From: Candidatus Bathyarchaeota archaeon
GTDB taxonomy: Archaea; Thermoproteota; Bathyarchaeia; TCS64
Assembly (NCBI GenBank): GCA_030739585.1
Contig: JASLYX010000006.1
Span: 25,302 to 89,301, forward strand
Direction: 5' to 3'
Length of the DNA stretch: 64,000 bases
Each line of letters begins with the position of its first letter. The stretch's first letter is position 1. The notes under the pieces are model-generated. The model was not told where the DNA came from. It did not search any database and saw only the letters and a program-made list of their open reading frames with translations. Shown here piece after piece: positions 27,501-35,509 of the stretch. The position numbers were made by a program, and so were the translations under genes.

Positions 27501-27907
27501 TGCTCCGTCTGAACCGCTGAGAATTCTAACACTCTTTGCTTACACTTCTTCACAAACTCCGCGACGCCGTATCTCTCAATGTCCCTTTTGGACTTGAAAC
27601 CGAGCTCCTTTTCTACCTCAACCTCGATCCAAAGCCCTTGACAATCAAAGCCATTTTGGTTCCTCACCTCTCGACCCTGCATGAACCAGTATCGGGCCCA
27701 GAGATCCTTGTAAGTGCGCCCCCAGGCGTGGTGAACTCCCATGGGGTTGTTCGCAGTTATGGGACCATCGATGAAGGTCCAGGGCTGTCTCCCAGCCTGA
27801 GTGGCAACCCTCTTCTCGTAGATTCTGTTCGAGTTCCAGAAATCCATGACTTCCCTGTCCATGGATGCTAAATCCACCTTGCTATCTAACTGCTTAAATA
27901 TCATCAA
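24572..27907 (-). CDS. ileS: Isoleucyl-tRNA synthetase
   Basis: A 1111-residue class I synthetase that charges tRNA(Ile). The HIGH region is atypical in spelling, GPITANNPMGVHHAWGR (residues 48-64), and the KMSKS motif reads RQMHKSWGN. The editing (CP1) domain has LLWTTTPWTLTSNVAVAVHP. Zinc-knuckle-like pairs occur at WCPRCS, CWRCGS, CPDC and CDKCGG. The anticodon-binding domain follows and a long tail (about 200 residues) completes the eukaryote/archaeal-type length. Isoleucine rather than valine or leucine specificity is judged from overall layout, so the family is sure and the specificity slightly less so. Monocistronic; convergent with the RdhA-like gene. Confidence 0.9.
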   Translation of the reverse strand: MMIFKQLDSKVDLASMDREVMDFWNSNRIYEKRVATQAGRQPWTFIDGPITANNPMGVHHAWGRTYKDLWARYWFMQGREVRNQNGFDCQGLWIEVEVEKELGFKSKRDIERYGVAEFVKKCKQRVLEFSAVQTEQSIRLGMWTDWNSPTELRKLKEAMETPMRETTYVGTHGPVSGTAEELVGKLGSRELGGSYYTLSDENNYMIWSVLKKLHERGLIYKGHDAMPWCPRCSTGISQHEIVTEGYREITHPSVYLRFPLRGREGRLLLWTTTPWTLTSNVAVAVHPELDYVKVSHKDELLYLSKGTLSTVFPDGGYEVLEELKGAEMLDWSYDGPYDELELPKSLGVPKAHRIISWEEVGETEGTGMVHIAPGAGKEDYELGIKNNLPVVGPLDEYGIFKEGLGELSKTHVYDSPLTIFDNLKDKGFLFRVQDYTHRYPVCWRCGSELVFLHAEEWFINMGRGIDKPFDEITEKEKETNLRYQMMDSAKQARWIPEFGLSRELDWLKNMQDWMISKKRYYGLALPIWTCPDCNWFDVVGSKEDLEQRAISGWEEFNGHSPHKPYLDAVKIRCDKCGGTASRIPDVGNPWLDAGIVAYSTLDYRTDQSYWKKWFPANFITECYIGQFRNWFYSMLAMSTILERKTPFEVVMGHGTVLAEDGRQMHKSWGNAIWFDDAAETMGADTMRWLFCSWKPENDILFGYTGAGDVKRLFFMPLLNIFNFFSIYASLDGWTPEQQPEALTEMDKWILSRLNSLVRHTTKELASYEVFSSCKKTERFVDVLSRWYIRRSRRRFWRSEADDDKRAAYSTLYTCLKTLTLIMAPITPFLTEAIYQRLVRGVESDAPESVHLCSWPEVNEALIDEELMKRMDLTIRVSSMGRAARNTSGIKLRQPLAEAVVVADIESIRTLTSLRIIVKEELNVKSVRFTGKSEALMGLEVKPIYSLLGKKYGRNVQNVAKAIKALGKSEAVKLRDGEVLEITVSREIVEILPEEVKVTPVQVQGYSVVEESGLLVGVRTEITPDLEREGIARDIVRRIQSLRKQADFEIDDNITTFYTGDPFIEKVFKVEEDYIKAETLSIELTKGKFPRGVYREEFDIDGKKLILGLRQV

Positions 27908-28369
27908 TCGTCACCCGTTCGCACTGCCAGAAACCTTTGTTGAAACACAACCGGGTGTCCATTGTTATAATCTCATTAAATTTAGCGGTCACCGGACATC
28001 CGAGGCACCAGAAGAATGGGTCTTGTATCCGAATAAAAAAGTTGAGGTAAGCCGTTACCTTATCTTGTTGATTTGAACTCGTTTAATAGGAACATGCAGA
28101 ATGCACAGATCAACAACGTTGAAGAGGGAGCGCGTGAGGAACTCTATTAAAAATTCTTCCTTCGCCTTGCATACGCTGAAACCAAAGAATGTTTACCTAG
28201 ATCTGTTCTGTACCAGTTGAGAGATATTACTTGGATTAGCAGGGTTCAAATATACGTCATGAACTCAACTGAGGTCAAACTCCTCTACCTTGATAAGGGG
28301 CTTCCGCATCGATGAAATACTTTTCAAGGGCGATTTGAATTTAAATTAGCGAGTCTGAGGGGAACAGCT
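27908..28369. other. Intergenic region between divergent ileS and a sugar dehydrogenase gene
   Basis: No gene is visible in these 460 bases. GAATTTAAATTAG (around 28335-28347) is a TATA-like element upstream of the GTG at 28370, and GAGGGG follows as ribosome-binding site. A T-box or other leader for ileS was looked for and not seen. Confidence 0.4.
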
Positions 28370-29725
28370 GTGGAAATCGTTATAGTCGGCATGGGGTACG
28401 TGGGCATACCAGTAGCCGCCCTCTTCGCAGACGTCGATGGGTTCAACGTCACTGGGGTACAGCGGAGGTCCAAACGGTCGGGGTGGAAGATCGATCACCT
28501 CAACAACGGTAAAAACCCCATAGAAGGTGAGGAACCAGGACTCGCAGACCTCATCAAGAGGGTCGTGGAGAAGGGGGCGTTCAGAGCCACCGATGATACA
28601 TCGGTCTACGGTGAAGCAGACGCCATTCTCATTGCCGTACAGACACCAGTTGACGAGAACCAACTTCCACGGTACGAGTCTTTAAGACAGGTCTCCCATG
28701 AAATTGGAAGTCAGTTGAAAAAAGGGACCCTCGTGATCTTGGAGTCTACTGTTGCTCCTGGGACCTCCGAGAATGTCGTTAAACCAATCCTTGAGGAGCA
28801 GTCCGGGATGAAGGCAGGAGTGGATTTCAACCTCATCTTCTCCTATGAGCGGGTTATGTTAGGCCGCCTCATCCATAACCTCACTAAATTAGACAGGATC
28901 ATCGGGGGAATCACCCCCGAGTGTACAAGGAGAGGCATAGAGCTCTATTCTCATATCGTGGATGCCAAACTCCATGCAACTGATAGCCTCACGGCAGAGG
29001 TATCCAAGGTGACAGAGAATACGTACAGGGATGTCAACATAGCCTTTGCCAACGAGATAGCTATTATCTGCGAGAGTCTAGGCGTTGACGTCCATGAGGT
29101 TAGACGCCATGTAAACTCCCTCCCACATATCCCTGGAGATCCCGGGAAAAACCCCCTCAGAACTATGCACATACCCGGAGCCGGTGTTGGGGGGCACTGT
29201 CTCCCAAAGGACCCATGGCTCCTCAAGTACGGTCTCGATACGTATGGCAATTTTAGTTTTGATCCTAGGCTGATAATAGAGAGCCGGCGCATTAACAATT
29301 CCATGCCGAGCCATATGGTAGAGCTCATTAAGGAGGCATTGAGCAAAAAGGGCATCAATATAGAGGACGCCAAGGTTACCCTCTTAGGGGTGGCATTTCT
29401 TCCCAACTCAGATGACACCCGGAATACTCCGACATATTCCCTTTATAATCTACTCAAAGTGCTCTGTGCGGAAGTAATAGCCCATGATCCCTACGTCAAG
29501 GAGTATGAAAATCTAGAGATTAGCAATGATTTAGAGGCGACTATTAACGGCAGTGACGCCATTGTCCTTGTTACACGACATGAGGAGTACAAAGAATTGT
29601 CCCCGACATTATTGAGGGCAAAGATGAGGACCCCCGTTATAGTCGACGGACGCAACAATTTCAATCGGAAAACGTATCTCGAGGCAGGCTTTGCTTTTCT
29701 AGGGGTAGGGATCCCACGAGAATAA
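28370..29725 (+). CDS. UDP-N-acetylhexosamine 6-dehydrogenase (WecC/WbpA-like)
   Basis: A 451-residue nucleotide-sugar dehydrogenase that oxidises C6 of a UDP-sugar to a uronic acid with NAD. The N-terminal Rossmann signature is VIVGMGYVGIPVAALFADVD, the middle has IFSYERVMLGRLIHNL, and the catalytic Cys is in GAGVGGHCLPKDPWLLK. The spelling favours the UDP-GlcNAc/UDP-ManNAc group over UDP-glucose dehydrogenase. GTG start with GAGGGG 8-13 bases upstream. It is followed 70 bases later by a sugar aminotransferase and further on by a facing acetyltransferase, which together suggest synthesis of a diacetamido-uronic acid for glycoprotein or surface glycans. Confidence 0.88.
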   Translation: MEIVIVGMGYVGIPVAALFADVDGFNVTGVQRRSKRSGWKIDHLNNGKNPIEGEEPGLADLIKRVVEKGAFRATDDTSVYGEADAILIAVQTPVDENQLPRYESLRQVSHEIGSQLKKGTLVILESTVAPGTSENVVKPILEEQSGMKAGVDFNLIFSYERVMLGRLIHNLTKLDRIIGGITPECTRRGIELYSHIVDAKLHATDSLTAEVSKVTENTYRDVNIAFANEIAIICESLGVDVHEVRRHVNSLPHIPGDPGKNPLRTMHIPGAGVGGHCLPKDPWLLKYGLDTYGNFSFDPRLIIESRRINNSMPSHMVELIKEALSKKGINIEDAKVTLLGVAFLPNSDDTRNTPTYSLYNLLKVLCAEVIAHDPYVKEYENLEISNDLEATINGSDAIVLVTRHEEYKELSPTLLRAKMRTPVIVDGRNNFNRKTYLEAGFAFLGVGIPRE

Positions 29726-29771
29726 ACTACGCCTTCTTCAACTGTTGATAGAGCCGCTATGTCTAATGACG

Positions 29772-29779
29772 TTTAAAAG
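29772..29779 (+). promoter_or_regulatory. TATA-like element of the sugar aminotransferase gene
   Basis: TTTAAAAG about 17-24 bases before the ATG at 29796, fitting a leaderless message with its own promoter. Confidence 0.35.
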
Positions 29780-29795
29780 TAGAGACTTAGTTTAG

Positions 29796-30953
29796 ATGTC
29801 TATGGATAAACTGGCCATCAATGGGGGCCCACCGATTTCGGAGAGACGGATCGCGATCGCAAAGCCTGTATTCGATGAGAAGACCATCCAAGATGTTGAA
29901 GAGGTCATCAGATCAGGGTATTTGAGGCAAGGCCCAAAGACAAAGCTCTTCGAGGACAATTTTGCAGAGAGGGTTGGGGCGAAATATGCATATGCGGTCT
30001 ATACTGGAACGGCTGCTTTACATGTTTCATATCTATCCGTCGTCAAGCCGGGGGATGAGATTATAGTGCCCTCGTTCACTTTCTTCGCAACCGCCAGCAT
30101 GGCAATCCATTCAAATGCTGTACCAGTCTTCGCAGATATCGACCCTGGGACGTTCCTCATTGATACCGAAGACGTGAAAGAAAAGATCACGACCAAGACG
30201 AAAGCGATAGTCCCGGTCCACCTATTTGGGAACGCTGCTGACATGGACGCCCTATCAGACATCTCAGATGACCATGACATCAAAATAATCAGCGACTCCG
30301 CCCAAGCCCATGGAACCGAGTACGCCGGGAGAGACCTAGGCTCCTATGACGATCTCAACTGCTACAGCTTCTACCCGTCAAAGACCCTCACCACCGGAGA
30401 AGGGGGGATGGTCACCACCAACGATAAAGAGTTCGACAAGATCGGTCGCCTCCTAAGGAGCCACGGGGATAACAGTCGATACCACCACGTCATGATGGGG
30501 CTCAATTACAGGATGAGCGACATCATGGGGGCCATCGGCGTCAACCAACTCTCCAGACTCGACGAATTCCTCGAGACACGGAGGCATCTGGGTAACAAAT
30601 ATCTCGAAGGAGTCTCAAAGATAAGCGGGATCACCCCACAAAAAGTCGGGTCAAAAGTCAACCACGCCTACAGTTACTTTTCCTCGGTCCTCGAGCTGGA
30701 TGAACTCAAGTGCACCAGAGACGAGTTCGTAGAGGCCGTGAACGCGGAGAACATCGACTGCGCAGTCCACTACCCGATGCCGTTGAACGTTCAGCCTGCG
30801 ATACTTGACATCATGGAGCCTGCACCCTGCCCAGTCTCTGAGAATGTCTCCGCTAGAATATTCTCGCTTCCGATGCACGCTGAATTGACGAATGCAGACC
30901 TTGAGACCATCCTTAGAGGAGTTGAAAAGGTGGTCTCCCATTATCAAAAATAG
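29796..30953 (+). CDS. DegT/DnrJ/EryC1-type sugar aminotransferase (WbpE-like)
   Basis: A 385-residue PLP enzyme that transaminates a keto group on a nucleotide sugar. It shows PTFVLP-type family landmarks: GAKYAYAVYTGTAALHVSYL, VPSFTFFATASMAIHSNAVP, SDSAQAHGTEYAGRDLGSYD, and the Lys motif CYSFYPSKTLTTGEGGMVTT. The C-terminal part ISGITPQKVGSKVNHAYSYF is also standard. The partner genes (dehydrogenase upstream, acetyltransferase facing) match the order of steps WbpA, WbpE, WbpD in making UDP-GlcNAc(3NAc)A. The 3-keto-forming oxidoreductase (WbpB) is not present here. It has its own TATA-like element. Stop is TAG. Confidence 0.9.
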   Translation: MSMDKLAINGGPPISERRIAIAKPVFDEKTIQDVEEVIRSGYLRQGPKTKLFEDNFAERVGAKYAYAVYTGTAALHVSYLSVVKPGDEIIVPSFTFFATASMAIHSNAVPVFADIDPGTFLIDTEDVKEKITTKTKAIVPVHLFGNAADMDALSDISDDHDIKIISDSAQAHGTEYAGRDLGSYDDLNCYSFYPSKTLTTGEGGMVTTNDKEFDKIGRLLRSHGDNSRYHHVMMGLNYRMSDIMGAIGVNQLSRLDEFLETRRHLGNKYLEGVSKISGITPQKVGSKVNHAYSYFSSVLELDELKCTRDEFVEAVNAENIDCAVHYPMPLNVQPAILDIMEPAPCPVSENVSARIFSLPMHAELTNADLETILRGVEKVVSHYQK

Positions 30954-31193
30954 GATTTACCCTAGTTTCATTTCTATCTCATATCCGGGTAAGACTGGGA
31001 TTGGAGTTTCTTTTTCCTCCTGGTCTCGACCCAGCTTCCATAGATACCCCTCAGAGCTCAGAGCCCCCAGATTTGATCATTTTCGACCGGGCTTACGAGA
31101 ACTTCAGCAGTGCGATCCGAAGCCATCTCGTTTGAAAAATGAGGTTATAGGATAATAATTTACTCATTCAGTGAATGAGCAGGAGCTTGAAGC

Positions 31194-31688
31194 TTACATA
31201 AAATGGGGTTCGGTGGAGTAGTCTTTCTCCCATTCACCCTTTTTTTCGTTGAACTCATCTATAGAGTACCTGATCCTGGCGGGATTTCCGTAGACCACCA
31301 CATCTGGTGGGACATCCCTCGTGACTACAGAGCCCATCCCCACCACGGAGCGTGCTCCAATCCTGATCCCGGCTTTAAGGACAGCACCAGCACATATGAC
31401 AGCGCCATCCTCGACTGTGACCCCCACCATCTTGGGAGACATGGGGAACGGGTCATTGGTAAATACCACTCCAGGACCCACGAAGACCCCGTTCCCGATC
31501 ACCGTGAGAGGCGGAATGTAGGCGTTCCCCTCTATCTTGCAGTCCCTACCGATCTTGACACCGTAATCTATGTGGACGAGGCTCCCAATCTTGGTGTTGT
31601 CTCTGATCTCGGCGCCGTCCCCTATATATGTGAAATGCCACATTCTGACGTTGTCGCCCAGCTTAACATTCTTCCCGACATGATTCAT
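31194..31688 (-). CDS. Left-handed beta-helix acetyltransferase (WbpD-like)
   Basis: A hexapeptide-repeat acyltransferase of 164 residues, expected to acetylate an amino-sugar on a nucleotide carrier. The repeats run from KLGDNVRMWHFTYIGDGAEI through GSLVHIDYGVKIGRDCKIEG and end in GAVLKAGIRIGARSVVGMGS, VVTRDVPPDVVVYGNPARI, the typical closing turn. The Met at 31688 is chosen because CAGGGG precedes it; the frame stays open to 31757. It faces the dehydrogenase-aminotransferase pair from the far side, so it is probably on a separate transcript but in the same pathway. Confidence 0.87.
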   Translation of the reverse strand: MNHVGKNVKLGDNVRMWHFTYIGDGAEIRDNTKIGSLVHIDYGVKIGRDCKIEGNAYIPPLTVIGNGVFVGPGVVFTNDPFPMSPKMVGVTVEDGAVICAGAVLKAGIRIGARSVVGMGSVVTRDVPPDVVVYGNPARIRYSIDEFNEKKGEWEKDYSTEPHFM

Positions 31689-31943
31689 GACCCCTGACAC
31701 TGTAACACCATACCCAGAAGTAGCGATCAAAGATAAAAAACTTCTAGAGAAAAACAAATATGGACTTGCATAATATTTTAATCACTTGTTTCTCCGCGTC
31801 TAATATGTAAAAAATGAAATATGTTTATCTCCACGATTTAATTCTAGACCAAAGATATACCGTTTGGGCTGAATAGGCTTGGGTACTTACGCGTGAAATA
31901 ATATGCAAAATTTATGTATTTGATATTATAAAATAGAATTAAA

Positions 31944-32927
31944 ATGGTTAAACTTTTACAAGTAGGAAATCTTAAGGCAGAAAAAAATGAGAAAGCATAT
32001 GGTTTTTGGAAAATAGCGGAAACACCTAGTACAGATATTGCATTACCAATTATTTTGATAAACGGGAAAGGTGATGGTCCAACTCTTTGCATTACCGCAG
32101 GCAGTAAACCCTGTGTTTATGCTGGAATAGAGGCGGGTATTAGGATCTCTAAATTAATTAATCCTGAAGAATTAAACGGTAAGCTCATAATATGTCCTGT
32201 AATTGACATTCCAAGTTTCAACACAATTACCTCAGATGTCTGTGCTATTGATCTCAAGCCAATTCCTAGAGAACCAAGAGAAACTGGTTCTATATCTAAC
32301 ATTATTGGTAAAGCTAGAAGAAAATTAATCTCAATGGCAGATTACGCTATTGATCTTCACGGCGGGGACCTTGATGAAAACTTAATTGAAGGAATCGTAA
32401 TATCCGGATGGACCGGCGACATTGGTTACGATGAAAAGGTTATCAACTTAGTCAAATGGTTTAGGCCTAAGGCCTGGCAGAGAAAACCCGCCCTAATGAC
32501 AAAAACTATTCCAAGTATTTTAATCGAGTCAGGTGGAGGCGGCAAACTCGAAGAAGGTCAGATCGATTTTCATATCCAGGGCCTAATAAATGTCATGAAG
32601 GGGCTTAAAATGATTGATGGTGAGCCGAAATCATCCATTCCACCAGATTTTGTTTACGGCATCGGTCAGAGGTTTGAACTTCGGGCAGGTCGTGGAGGGA
32701 TCTATTATAGCAAAGTGTCTGCTGGAGATCATCTTGAAAAAGGGCAGGTGATAGGCACAATTGGCAATTTGTTCGGTGATACCGTTGAGACCTTAACCTC
32801 CCCTGTGACTGGAAGAATTATAGCATATTGGGATGAGAATAAAGTTTTAAATACAGGTGACATTATCGGAGTGGTCTATGCATCGGATACGGAAACAGAC
32901 TATACAATCAAACCACCAAAAGGATAA
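31944..32927 (+). CDS. AspA/AstE-like protein with altered zinc motif
   Basis: A 327-residue member of the aspartoacylase/succinylglutamate desuccinylase family (M14-related), which normally deacylates N-acyl amino acids. The canonical A-G-x-H-G-x-E-Y-x-G is here AGSKPCVYAG (residues 52-61), so His is Lys55 and Glu is Val58. DLHGGD keeps the third ligand. The C-terminal sandwich domain (VSAGDHLEKGQVIGTIGNLF) is intact. Loss of two of three zinc ligands argues against ordinary hydrolysis. Codon choice is visibly AT-richer than in neighbouring genes, which hints at a different history. Two relatives occur at 58 and 59 kb. Confidence 0.75.
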   Translation: MVKLLQVGNLKAEKNEKAYGFWKIAETPSTDIALPIILINGKGDGPTLCITAGSKPCVYAGIEAGIRISKLINPEELNGKLIICPVIDIPSFNTITSDVCAIDLKPIPREPRETGSISNIIGKARRKLISMADYAIDLHGGDLDENLIEGIVISGWTGDIGYDEKVINLVKWFRPKAWQRKPALMTKTIPSILIESGGGGKLEEGQIDFHIQGLINVMKGLKMIDGEPKSSIPPDFVYGIGQRFELRAGRGGIYYSKVSAGDHLEKGQVIGTIGNLFGDTVETLTSPVTGRIIAYWDENKVLNTGDIIGVVYASDTETDYTIKPPKG

Positions 32928-33227
32928 GTTCAATAGGGTTAAATTATTTTTATCTCTGCAGTTTTTTTTATTAACTTTTATTTCTTTTTGTCCTGTAAGA
33001 TTTTTTGTGGATTATCTTAACTATGTATATTTGTCTCCACATGGAGAAGCTTTTTCCTTCTGAAACGGGGGGGTACCGATAAGACTAATCCTGATCCTAG
33101 GGTAAATGTATCCGGTATGCCGTTACCTCAAATAACGAAAAACGCGCCTTATTATAGACTCTACAGTATCTAGTTTCCACGGTTCTCTCCTCTATAAGTT
33201 GTATTGGGTGGGCGCAAAGGGATCCGG
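32928..33227. other. AT-rich spacer, no gene seen
   Basis: T-rich runs at 32945-32985 probably end transcription of the AspA/AstE-like gene. Nothing else was recognised. Confidence 0.35.
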
Positions 33228-34433
33228 TTAGTCCTCAACCTTTACCCCCAGATGGAGGATCACGAGTCCGATGAAATAGATCACTGTAGTGATAACAAAT
33301 ATCGGATAGAGTCCGTACGTGTCTGCGATATAGGCGGCGACCATAGCGGAGACAGGCATTACAATGTTATAAGGAATTGAAGAAAGTGCAAAACCTACTC
33401 CTTTCTGATGAGGTGGTGAAAGGCGCGCAATAAGAGTCATATGGGCGGGCATGCCGAGAGTGCCAAAGAAACTGTGGATTATATAAGCGATCATGAAGAA
33501 CCAGTATCCCCTAACTAAAAAAGCGAGAGCAAAGAATGCATAGGATCCAAAGAGAGTCATTACAAACCATCGTTTCTCTCCATATCGGGAGGCAAGTTCT
33601 CCTCCTAGGGGATTGGCAATGATGCCAATCAGAGAGCTGACTCCAAGCATCATACCTATTTGGCCAATTGTCCATCCTTGGACCTCTACGAGCCAAATGC
33701 TCATGAAACCTGTGGTGAGGCCTCCCCCAAAGCGTCTCACGGCGGCAGAGAAGAGAAGAAAGAACATATTAGAGTTGAGGAGAGTTTCAATAGTTTCTCC
33801 TTCATCCCAGGCTTCTTGGACCTCTTTCGTCAACAACTCAGTGGCGGGTTTCACAAAATAAAGGGCAACGAGCCCAAGCAGTATAGGAATGATCCAAAAA
33901 CCGTAGATCTGTCTCCAGCTAAAAGCCAAGACTCCTACCAGAATCGAGATGCTTAGGGGTCCTAGGGATGTCCCTGCTGTACCCCCACTGTTAAAGATCC
34001 CCATAACTCTGGTGCGATCCTGAGGCCTAGTAGTGTTGAAGACATAGCTCTGAGAAGCAGGGTGATAGATGGTGGTAGTCAACGTGAGGAGAGTGGAGGC
34101 AACAATGAACATCCAGGGAGTTGAAGAAACGCTCCCTAAAAGTGTCCCCATTGCGGCGATCACAATACTAAGCGCAATAATCTTTTTTGTGCCGAACTTA
34201 TCGGAAATAATCCCACTGGGAATGCTTAAAAGAAACTGGAAGATGCTGGGGATTGCAATTATGAGGCCAACCTGTTGATAGGTGAGGCTAAACTCCGCCT
34301 TGAGAACTGGGAAGAGGGTGGACCGAATATTCCCAGCTGCATGGACAAGCATGTGGGTCAGAACCAGGATAAGAAGATTTGAGCTCAATATCCCCTTCCT
34401 ATTTGACTTTTCGCTCCCCCCTATCTCAATCAA
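33228..34433 (-). CDS. Major facilitator superfamily transporter
   Basis: A 401-residue integral membrane protein with about 12 hydrophobic segments. The MFS loop 2-3 signature is IPSGIISDKFGTKKI and a second-half counterpart is PLGGELASRYGEKRW. It fits secondary transporters that move small organic molecules by ion symport or antiport. The call begins at a TTG (34431-34433) because no nearby ATG is in frame before the first membrane span; no clear ribosome-binding site precedes it. Substrate unknown. A second, only distantly similar MFS gene lies at 40.3 kb. Confidence 0.85.
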   Translation of the reverse strand: MIEIGGSEKSNRKGILSSNLLILVLTHMLVHAAGNIRSTLFPVLKAEFSLTYQQVGLIIAIPSIFQFLLSIPSGIISDKFGTKKIIALSIVIAAMGTLLGSVSSTPWMFIVASTLLTLTTTIYHPASQSYVFNTTRPQDRTRVMGIFNSGGTAGTSLGPLSISILVGVLAFSWRQIYGFWIIPILLGLVALYFVKPATELLTKEVQEAWDEGETIETLLNSNMFFLLFSAAVRRFGGGLTTGFMSIWLVEVQGWTIGQIGMMLGVSSLIGIIANPLGGELASRYGEKRWFVMTLFGSYAFFALAFLVRGYWFFMIAYIIHSFFGTLGMPAHMTLIARLSPPHQKGVGFALSSIPYNIVMPVSAMVAAYIADTYGLYPIFVITTVIYFIGLVILHLGVKVED

Positions 34434-35016
34434 CGTTTTCGACTTCCATAGGAATTGGGTTTCATTTTACCTTTGCGCGCGTAATAATGTTGACTGATAT
34501 AACAACAGCGTTTCAAATATTAGTCGGAGGGATTAGTGAGTCTATCCTGGAATCAGTCAATCCATATCGATAATTAGTCTTCAAACAATATAGGCAGAGA
34601 AAATCGGGAAAAATACAAAGAGACTGAAAATCTAACGCAGTAATTACCCCCAATTATAAGTAGGTTATTTGAACACGCATGAGTAACAAGAATATTTCAT
34701 AGATACGAACTGGTCATTCAAAGTACACACATTCACCGGAGTCATCGGAGAAACAACACTGTCCTGGTCCCCATCTGACATTGCAGACATCCCCAACGAT
34801 TACACTGTGAATCTGGACACTCCAACGAACTCTGTGGATATGCGTGAAGAAACCCAGTACACGTGGACCGCGCAAGCGTCCACCACATACACATTCACAA
34901 TCACCTTGACGAGTGAAACCGAGTTTACCCTGGAGTTAAAAGCGGGGTGGAACATGGTTTCCCTTCCAGTGGTTCCCGATGACCCCGCGGCCAGTGCTGT
35001 TATGCCACCTGGGGTT

Positions 35017-35103
35017 TTCTACCAGTTGGTAACTTGGACTGGCACAAGTTATGCCTTATCCACAGAGTTTGAAGCAGGTCGCGGATACTGGTTGCTGGTG
35101 CTG
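35017..35103 (+). repeat. Surface-protein repeat, copy 1
   Basis: Encodes FYQLVTWTGTSYALSTEFEA plus GRGYWLLVL; 29 codons that recur at 35227-35313 with a few changes. Confidence 0.8.
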
Positions 35104-35226
35104 CAGGATGTAGACGTCACTGTTTCCGGACCGCCTGTGGATTCGTTGAGTCTGGGACTCTCCACGGGCTGGAACATGGTTGGGGGGACTATTGATGAGG
35201 TGCAAGCTAATGACGTGTTCCCTGGC

Positions 35227-35313
35227 TTCTACCAGCTGGTGACTTGGACCGGTACGAGCTATGCCTTGGCAACTGCATTCGAGCCTGGACGGGGATACTG
35301 GGCTCTGGTCCTG
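35227..35313 (+). repeat. Surface-protein repeat, copy 2
   Basis: Encodes FYQLVTWTGTSYALATAFEP plus GRGYWALVL, nearly identical at protein level to copy 1, with many synonymous differences at DNA level, so the duplication is not recent. Confidence 0.8.
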
Positions 35314-35472
35314 GCGAATACACAGATCGAACTACCCCCCAGCTGATCGAGTAATTCTATGAGAAACTACTGAGGATTGCAAAGCGGGGCGCGCGATTTC
35401 GACGACGTTAAACTTTTCAAGAAACGAAAATAGCTCAACGGTTCGGTGGAATTTTATAAGTGTAAAAATCAG

Positions 35473-35482
35473 AAAAAAAAAA
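35473..35482 (-). terminator. Poly-T terminator (minus strand) of the bicupin operon
   Basis: A run of ten A on the plus strand, read as T on the minus strand, about 30 bases after the bicupin stop. Confidence 0.5.
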
Positions 35483-35509
35483 GTAGTTTTTGTCTAAAGA
35501 TTCATACCC

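Larger units (their letters stand above)
34687..35346 (+). pseudogene. C-terminal remnant of a secreted/surface protein
   Basis: The frame is open from a stop at 34684 and encodes extracellular-style beta-rich sequence (FKVHTFTGVIGETTLSWSPS, then YTWTAQASTTYTFTITLTSE) without any start codon, signal peptide or ribosome-binding site at its beginning; a GTG at 34807 would start in mid-domain. It ends in two copies of a repeat (AGWNMVSLPV, then FYQLVTWTGTSYALSTEFEA and GRGYWLLVL). Such repeats close large S-layer-like or adhesion proteins. The 5' part has been lost, so this is a decayed gene fragment. GC content is higher than in the flanking spacer. Confidence 0.65.

Noticed and set aside
27908..28369. 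T-box riboswitch upstream of ileS
   Set aside because: No conserved T-box sequence or paired stem could be found, and T-boxes are not known in archaea.
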